The notes beneath the pieces were generated by a model. It was not told the origin of the DNA. It did not search any database and saw only the letters and a program-made list of their open reading frames with translations. A stretch of 64,000 bases of DNA from Owenia fusiformis (taxonomy: Eukaryota > Annelida > Polychaeta > Sabellida > Oweniidae): NCBI GenBank assembly GCA_903813345.2, contig CAIIXF020000011.1:33474166-33538165 (forward strand), given 5' to 3'. Position numbers and translations under genes: made by a program. Below, piece by piece: positions 57,504-64,000 of the stretch. Each line of letters opens with the position of its first letter. Position 1 is the first letter of the stretch.

Positions 57504-58479
57504 CAGGGTGACCCAAAAAAAATGCAACCCTCCATTTCTTCAATATTTTTCTTAAATGGAGGTAAATTGCTCTGAGATTTGGCACACAAGAACTTCATTC
57601 AATGTGGCATCCTCTGGCAAAGTTTTAATAACGATAGTCTTATATTGATCGAGTTATGGTTGTTTCAAAATATGCTCCCTATATCGTCAATTTCGCTGAA
57701 AACAAACTTGCAATGTTCAAGGAAAACTGTTCATAACACGGATGCATTCTTCCCCATGGGTATGGCTCAAATTTTTGCAGGAATGCTTGTTGGAGTTCTG
57801 CAATTGCAGTAGGGTTATTTTCATACACATTATCCTTTAAATAACCCCATATATAGAAGTCAGGGGCATTGAGATCAAGACTGTGGGATGACCATGGGTT
57901 CTCCATCCTAGGAGAGATAATCTCATCATAGAAATGACTAGTGAGCCAGGCTATGCTATCATAAGAAGTGTGAGGAGTAGCCCCATCCTTCTAGAATCAC
58001 TGTTCTTGTCTATTGAAGCCTGTATGTCATTCTAGAACTGCCTAGAACTTCCTGGGAATGCCAATATTGCGCTGTGTGTTAACAGTAACAGTGTTGCCAT
58101 TATCAACCTCAAACCAAAAGGGGCTGATGATTTCATGTTTGGAAATTGGCAGCCCAAGCTGTGCATTTAACAGAATGAAGGGGCCTTTGAAGCACTTCAT
58201 CTTGAATTTGTGATCCCAGAACACATTATTTCTTGAGTTTACATGTTCAGAAAGAAGGGAATGTGATTCTTCCGAAAACCTAACATTGGAAATGGACGAC
58301 ATTTGGAGCATATTTTGGAGCGACCATAACTCTATCAATATAAGACTCTGATTATTTAAACTTTGCCAGAGGATCCCACATTGAATGAAATCTGTGTGTG
58401 CCAAATTTCAGAGCAATTCACCTCCATTTAAGAAAAATATTGAAGAAATGGAGGGTTGCATTTTTTTTGGGTCACCCTG
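57504..58479 (-). mobile_element. Mariner/Tc-type element relic with ~230-bp inverted ends
   Basis: Starts CAGGGTGACCC and ends GGGTCACCCTG, with TA on each outer edge. The terminal ~230 bp at each side are inverse copies (GTTGCATTTTTTTTGGGTCA, TTTCAGAGCAATTCACCTCC). The minus strand at about 57,906-57,700 keeps a transposase C-terminal scrap, LDLNAPDFYIWGYLKDNVYE, matching the third catalytic region of mariner/Tc elements (Asn replaces the expected residue in the SPDLxPxD motif). The rest of the gene is lost. Confidence 0.85.
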
Positions 58480-58489
58480 TATATAGAGT

Positions 58490-60130
58490 TCTGGGAGTTA
58501 ACTAAGAACATTTTATCAGTGTTGCTAAGATTAGCGAGCCCCCCTCCCAAAAAAAGTCTACTTTGGCACCTCATAAAGTTGGCACCTTTATTGCATCTGT
58601 CAGTTACAGGTTTCAGTGATTTTTATAGATTCTTGATCAAATAACAGTCAATATGGTACAACGAAAATGGGACTTCTGCGCATGTTAAAATTTTTCGTCA
58701 AAACTCAACTTTTGTTCAAGTTGATACGATTGTCTTTCGAACTAGAGACTTACCTCATTCGAAAGATCATAAAAGACTTTATCTATACTGAAAATCTTAG
58801 ATCCAAACATAGTAGAATACGCCGTCAGTCCGCATTTGATTTTTTGAAGTGAGTTTCGTAGATCGTCAGATTTCTCCGACTGATATCGGGTTATCTCAAA
58901 CTGGTTCGTTTATAAATACCAATTTCTTTACCGTTGTAAGGCACATGCGCAAAATTGATTTATAAACCTTATTGGTTGATGGTTTTTCTCCTGCGCATGC
59001 GTGAAGTCTGTTGAACAATTATGACGAAGACCGGAGCAAACATTACTAGCTCTTGAACGAAATTCCAAGATTCAGGTCATTTCGCCGTGTTTGCTAAGCG
59101 TGTATACGTGAATGACAAGCTGTTTTGAGTAGATCGGGTACCTGTTTTAGACACAACATTGATTTAGCTTGACATTGATGTGCACATTGGCACTTTTGAG
59201 CATGTTAATACAAGTTTTTACACGCTTAGCACGAGACGGGTTTTCGAAAAATCTGTTATCTGATTCACTCGATTATCGTATGGATATGCATTTCTGCTGA
59301 CATTTCAACACCACATCACATAGAATTACGATGCAGAATGATAATAAAACACAAAACAACTACTAAATTCCACTTGTTATTTCACAGGAGGTAAAAATGC
59401 AAACTGCCTAGATTCTTTGTAAGGGTCGTCAGACATCGGATTGGCCGCCATATTTGAAATGAAAATATCACTAAATAGAGGTCTGCGCATGCCTCAACAT
59501 TTCGACTGATAATACCTGTTCCTTATGGATGTTTTGATTTAAACTAATGTGGTCTAAATTTCTGCTATGTTACTGTATATGCCGGCTTTGCCAATTACTC
59601 AAAGTTGCCATATTCAGATCTATTATCTTCATTCTAAATTCAATTGAGTGATTATTTTGCTTGAAGTATTGTAAAATTTTGAATGTGATCTTCATTTATT
59701 TGCTAATATTCAATCCTTGCTTTTTTTCTCTGTTTTTGTCTATTTTCCTTCGCTAAATCACGATAGTATTTGAATTTTTTCTCTGGGACTTCACAAAGGT
59801 AAAATGGGGTGAGCAAGAGGACATGGGTTAAATGAGGTAACAAACTAGGAGGGAAAATTCATAACTTGTTGTTTACTGGACCTTTCAATAAAAATTCACC
59901 AGCTTAAACTAAACTGTACATATATTTTTGGAAGCAGGATAATGATGTAATAGCACAGCATAAGGAGTCAAACTAGGGTCAAGTTTTATACTTAGTATTG
60001 GATAATGATTATTGGAAGGGTGGAAAGTTCGAAAGTTTAAGCTTTACATGTTATATATACAGGATAACCTATTGTTTGATTTAAGAATATATTTATGCAA
60101 CATTATGAGTTCAAAATGATTGAACATCAC
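58490..60130. other. Intergenic region with promoter-like GCGCATGCG motifs
   Basis: CTGCGCATGCGTGAAG (about 58,991) is a near-perfect NRF1-type site; ATGCGCA at about 58,946 and CTGCGCATG at 59,485 are half or related sites. TTGGCCGCCATATTTG (about 59,440) is a YY1-like element on the minus strand. These suggest a promoter, but no coding exon could be assigned. The frame at 58,667-58,852 is unrecognised. Confidence 0.35.
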
Positions 60131-60134
60131 TTTG

Positions 60135-60235
60135 AACAAGATATAACTTGATATAGTTGGATATAACTTGATATAGTTGGATATAACTTGATATAGTTGG
60201 ATATAACTTGATATAGTTGGATATAACTTGATATA
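60135..60235. repeat. 20-bp tandem repeat, left part (continues at 62,198-62,255 and 62,670-62,710)
   Basis: Five exact units of ATAACTTGATATAGTTGGAT. The array resumes to the right of the mariner at 62,198 and again after the MITE at 62,670. Removing both insertions restores one continuous array, so both elements hit the same small repeat. Confidence 0.92.
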
Positions 60236-62197
60236 CAGGGTGATCCAGAAGTAACGTCAAAGACATTGTAATTTCAAAAGTATTCATCAGATCTTCATGA
60301 AATTTGGTATACATGTACCCACAACATTTCTGAGTTACCATCTCAAAGATTGGAATTCAATCATTTCATTGGTTGAAATTATGGTTGCTATAGTAACCCG
60401 ATATCGCGTAACCCGGGGCAAATTGAAGAGAAACCATAACGTTTTTGTGAATTTCTCTAATTTAAAAAGTCAGTAACATTTGAAAATGTTCATTGTTTGT
60501 TTTCTATGATTTTTATATTTGTTGCCATGGTAACAAATATGTAATAGTTGTGATGTCACAATAGGCATTCATAAAAAGCTTTCAATTTCTTTGAATTGCT
60601 TTCATCATCCATGACAAATACTAACATGACCAAGGACACTAACCCACCCAATTCAAGATGGCGCCAAGTCAGAGTAAAATAGAGCAAAGAACAAACATTA
60701 AGTTCTGTGTAAAGTTGGGGAAAGGTGTAAAAGAGACTATAAGACAGATAAAGAAGGCATATGGTAAAGCTGCCATTGCTGAGAGAAACATTTACAGGTG
60801 GTTTAACAAGTATTCCAGTGGATATGATGAAGTGGTAGACAAGCAGCGAGGAGGCAGGCCAGTGTCGTCATTCGATGATCAAACCATCAAAGCAATTGAA
60901 GCTGATGTTATGGACAATAGGCAAATTTCTATCAGAGAATTGGCTGAAAAACATGATCTGAGCTATGGGACTGTGCAACGGATACTGACAAAGAACTGTC
61001 TGTTAAAGAAGGTGTCTGCTAAATGGGTGCCGCATGACTTGACACAGGAGCAGAAAGACCGGCGTGTTAAGGCTTCAAGGGACTTTCTTGCAAAATATCG
61101 GAGAGATGGAGATGACTTTCTTAACAAGATCATTACGAGTGACGAATCATTGCTATCATTCTACATCCCAGAGACCACGCAACAAAGTTCATCGTGGAAA
61201 CATGACAACTCCCCAACACCAACCAAGCCTAAAATAGTACCAGGAATTCCACAAAAGAAACAAATGGTTGTGACATTCTTTGACATTAGAGGAATGGTGT
61301 TAACCCATTTTGTTCCCATTGGCCAGAGAATTAATGCCGTTTACATTGCAAAGGTAAGATATCATTTGTTCTAATAATACATCATACTGTGAATTTTATT
61401 TTTAAATTAAAGTATTTAAATGTTGTTCACTGTCAATATAATTATAACTCCATGGCCATGATTCAAATCCAAATCCAATCAATGAAACAACTGGTTTAAC
61501 AACCATTAAACATTTGTTTTTCAGGTTCTGAAGCGTGATCTTCAACGTTCCCTGAGGAAAAAGCGTCCCGGACATCTGCAGCAGTTTATCTTGCATTGGG
61601 ACAATGCCCCTACGCACACTGCAATCCTGACCAGCAACACAGTCCAAACACTTGGATTTCAACAACTTGAACATGCCCCTTATTCACCTGATCTTGCCCC
61701 CAGTGACTTTTATTTGTATGGGGAACTAAAAAGAAACCTTAGTGGAAATAATTTTCAATCCTGTGAGGAATTGAAAAATGCCGTAGTACTAGCCCTACAA
61801 GGAATGAGTTCTAATGGATTTAATTCTGTGTTCAAGGAATGGGTATCCAGACATGAGAAATGTGTTGCAAATGGTGGCAATTATGTAGAATGAACTATTA
61901 TAAGTAACTGTGCAATAGTATGATTTATATTGTTGTGAAATAAAATGTTGAGGATATAACAATTTCAGATCTTGTTGATATTTTGAGATTACGCATTACA
62001 CGTTAAGTAATTTGCCCCGGGTTACGCGATATCGGGTTACTATAGCAACCATAATTTCAACCAATGAAATGATTGAATTCCAATCTTTGAGATGGTAACT
62101 CAGAAATGTTGTGGGTACATGTATACCAAATTTCATGAAGATCTGATGAATACTTTTGAAATTACAACATCTTTGACGTTACTTCTGGATCACCCTG
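60236..62197 (+). mobile_element. Full-length mariner element (1,962 bp)
   Basis: Near-identical inverted ends of about 190 bp (CAGGGTGATCCAGAAGTAAC at the left, inverse at the right, extending to TACGCGATATCGGGTTAC). TA flanks at 60,234-60,235 and 62,198-62,199 give a clean TA target duplication. The empty site is known from neighbouring units of the 20-bp array (TTGATA-TA-GTTGG), so the excised sequence is exactly predictable. It encodes an intact DD34D transposase split by one intron. Confidence 0.95.
60658..61893 (+). CDS. Mariner transposase (DD34D), two exons
   Basis: Exon 1 is 60,658-61,353 (ends CAAAG|GTAAGA) and exon 2 is 61,525-61,893 (acceptor GTTTTTCAG, stop TGA). They join in phase 0 to give 354 aa, normal for mariner (~345). 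The N-terminal half has paired helix-turn-helix DNA-binding domains (FCVKLGKGVKETIRQIKKAY, then ISIRELAEKHDLSYGTVQRI). Catalytic residues are Asp ~162 in ITSDES, Asp ~258 in HWDNAPTHTA and Asp ~293 in YSPDLAPSDFYLYG; 34 residues separate the last two. The 171-bp intervening segment has good splice sites and in-frame stops. Mariner genes are normally intronless, so this intron is notable. No lesion is visible in either exon. Confidence 0.93.
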
Positions 62198-62255
62198 TAG
62201 TTGGATATAACTTGATATAGTTGGATATAACTTGATATAATTGGATATAACTTAA

Positions 62256-62669
62256 GGCCAGGGTGCATGTTGGGAAATTTTTTGCATTCCCCAATTGAGT
62301 CACATGTTATTTTTCAAACAAGAATAACTCCTTCCCCAAATTGTCTACATCTTGCAGGTTTTCACAAAGAGTGCACTTATGTGCCTAGAAAAGCATTGTG
62401 AGAAGATTTGTTATGTAAAATGTATACAAAACGAGAAAATTCAGTGAAAAAAAATTCTGAAAATTTTCTAAATTTTTTCATTGAATTTTCTTGTTTTTTA
62501 TACAATTTATCAAAACATTCTTCTCACAAATCTTTTCTAGGTACATAAGTGTACTCTTTGTGCAAAACTGGAAGATATAGACAATGTGGGGAAGGAGTGA
62601 TTCTTGTTTGAAAAATAACATGTGACTCAATTGAGGACTGCAGAAAATTTCCCATCATGCACCCTGACC
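62256..62669. mobile_element. Palindromic MITE (414 bp) with TTAA target duplication
   Basis: Inverted arms of ~150 bp or more: GGCCAGGGTGCATGTTGGGA at the left, TCATGCACCCTGACC at the right. It is flanked by TTAA on both sides (62,252-62,255 and 62,670-62,673). The inner arms share TGTCTACATCTTGCAG / CTGGAAGATATAGACA-type inverse sequence. TTAA fits piggyBac/Kolobok-type mobilisation. It inserted into the 20-bp repeat array. Confidence 0.88.
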
Positions 62670-62714
62670 TTAATATAATTGGATATAACTTAATATAGTT
62701 GGATATAACTCTCA

Positions 62715-64000
62715 AAGACAGTAGCATGTGAAAAATACAATTATACTTAGCGCATCATTTTATATGCAGTATAAACACAAACAATAATCACATTTGACGG
62801 TGCTTTTTGACAAATTATTTGGTTGTCAAGGAAACCTAGTTGTGTACCAATGATTACGTAGTTTATTTTTAAGATAATGTATATCAAGAACAATATTATA
62901 TCATCAAATGCTTAATAACTTACCTAATACCTACGCATTTGTTTTTATTAATTTGAGTTACCAGGTTACCACTTTATTATTGTGATACTCATCACATCTT
63001 TAAAACAAAACATGACTGAAAGGAGATGCTATCGTTTATCATGATGCCATATTATTATTAGATCATTTATTTGAAAATCAGTCTCAATTCTATTTGGACT
63101 TGCTGTTTCGATAGAATAGAAAAACAATCTGAAATAGAAATCAAACATTAACTGCAGAAGTCAGTCGCATGTGAAATGAGAGTTAGGCGGGATATATCAA
63201 AACTGACGCTTTTATCCCTGTTAGTAGACGATGATAAGTCTGGTATGTATTTTATAATTTTATTGTTTTATTCTCAAAATTGTTGGCAGTTTTTGTCAAG
63301 ATTATGTCATGAATTTGACAAGATAATGAAAAACAAATTCTTTAATCATTATTATTATTATATGCATTAATTAGGAAGCTGTTGTTAAATCTATATTTCT
63401 AACTTTTGAATTTTGGCTAATAGGATTAGCAAAGGATTGGGTATAATGGCCTATCCAATGACCAGAATGATTACATGAAATATACATAAGAGAGATATTA
63501 GTATACATGATATGTGGGTACATAGAGGTCGGATGTCCTATGATTTATTATTGATATGATTTTTATCCCAAAATGGACATTGATAATATGGGTCAAAATA
63601 TAATATTTTCCAATGGTTACAATTTTTTTTTTAAATGACCATGCTATGTGATGTGATCTTTGTTTAACATTCATTATTGGGAACCATTGTAATGTAATCA
63701 AGAAAGCTGTAAATGATAAAAACATATAAAAAGAGATTATATTTACATCAGTACAATATATGTCACTTGGAAGTGATCTGAAAGCTATAGTACAGGGACT
63801 GTCCCAAGCAATGATTTTAGAGATATCTCAACCTCGTCCTATTATTCCATCTATAAGGTTCAAGATAAAAACCTAAATATGTTAATTCGTAAAACATACC
63901 TATATGCATTACATATTATCCCAATTTTCTTGAGAATAGAGAACATGCCCAGTTCTAGATTTTTGTAAAATTGGAGCTTTTCAGAACCAAAATATATATT
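62715..64000. other. Right edge of window, no gene assigned
   Basis: AT-rich DNA. A short frame from 63,176 (MRVRRDISKLTLLSLLVDDD, then KSG) ends at a good donor, TCTG|GTATGT (~63,242), and could be a first coding exon of a gene continuing to the right. I cannot name it. Confidence 0.3.

Overview
This is AT-rich nuclear DNA from an animal. The genes are split by GT-AG introns and include clear orthologues of animal cytoskeletal and WD-repeat proteins. The intergenic space is packed with transposable elements, MITEs and minisatellites. The mix of repeats (mariner elements, non-LTR retrotransposons with a 2A-like motif, a terminal-repeat retrotransposon in miniature, many palindromic MITEs) suggests a marine invertebrate, perhaps a mollusc or another lophotrochozoan. 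The phylum is an inference and I would not insist on it.

Layout. 1-13,140: a 34-bp minisatellite in three blocks. It was split by a ~7.8-kb element with terminal inverted repeats (itself riddled with nested insertions) and by a 920-bp segmental duplication. All of this appears to lie in intron 2 of a GNB1L gene on the minus strand, whose first two coding exons are at 13,214-13,930; the later exons would be left of the window. 14.0-18.1 kb: intergenic DNA with the second copy of the 920-bp segment, now carrying a TRIM retrotransposon, and several MITEs. 18,125-22,052: a complete five-exon DYNLT1 (dynein light chain Tctex-type) gene on the plus strand, with an extra, alternative version of exon 4. 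23.6-29.5 kb: a MATCAP-family tyrosine carboxypeptidase gene on the plus strand with four coding exons. 31.3-34.2 kb and 40.8-42.0 kb: a C2H2 zinc-finger gene cluster on the minus strand, partly decayed. Between them is a satellite full of nuclear-receptor half sites. 44.0-47.3 kb and 50.4-55.2 kb: two non-LTR retrotransposons, the second with an intact 1,227-codon ORF. 57.5-62.7 kb: mariner-type elements, including one with an intact but intron-split transposase gene.

The host genes (GNB1L, DYNLT1, MATCAP, zinc fingers) are not an operon and share no obvious pathway. DYNLT1 (dynein) and MATCAP (tubulin detyrosination) both act on the microtubule system, but their adjacency may be chance. The strongest biological lead is the duplicated DYNLT1 exon 4, which predicts two versions of the light chain from one locus. 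Other leads are the TRIM whose LTR contains a tRNA-like sequence, the membrane-anchored LINE protein with a 2A-like motif that has lost its key Asn, the intron-bearing mariner, a zinc-finger gene whose stop codon comes from a MITE, and the array of DR4-type hormone response elements. All calls are by eye from sequence and recalled family features; no search was run.
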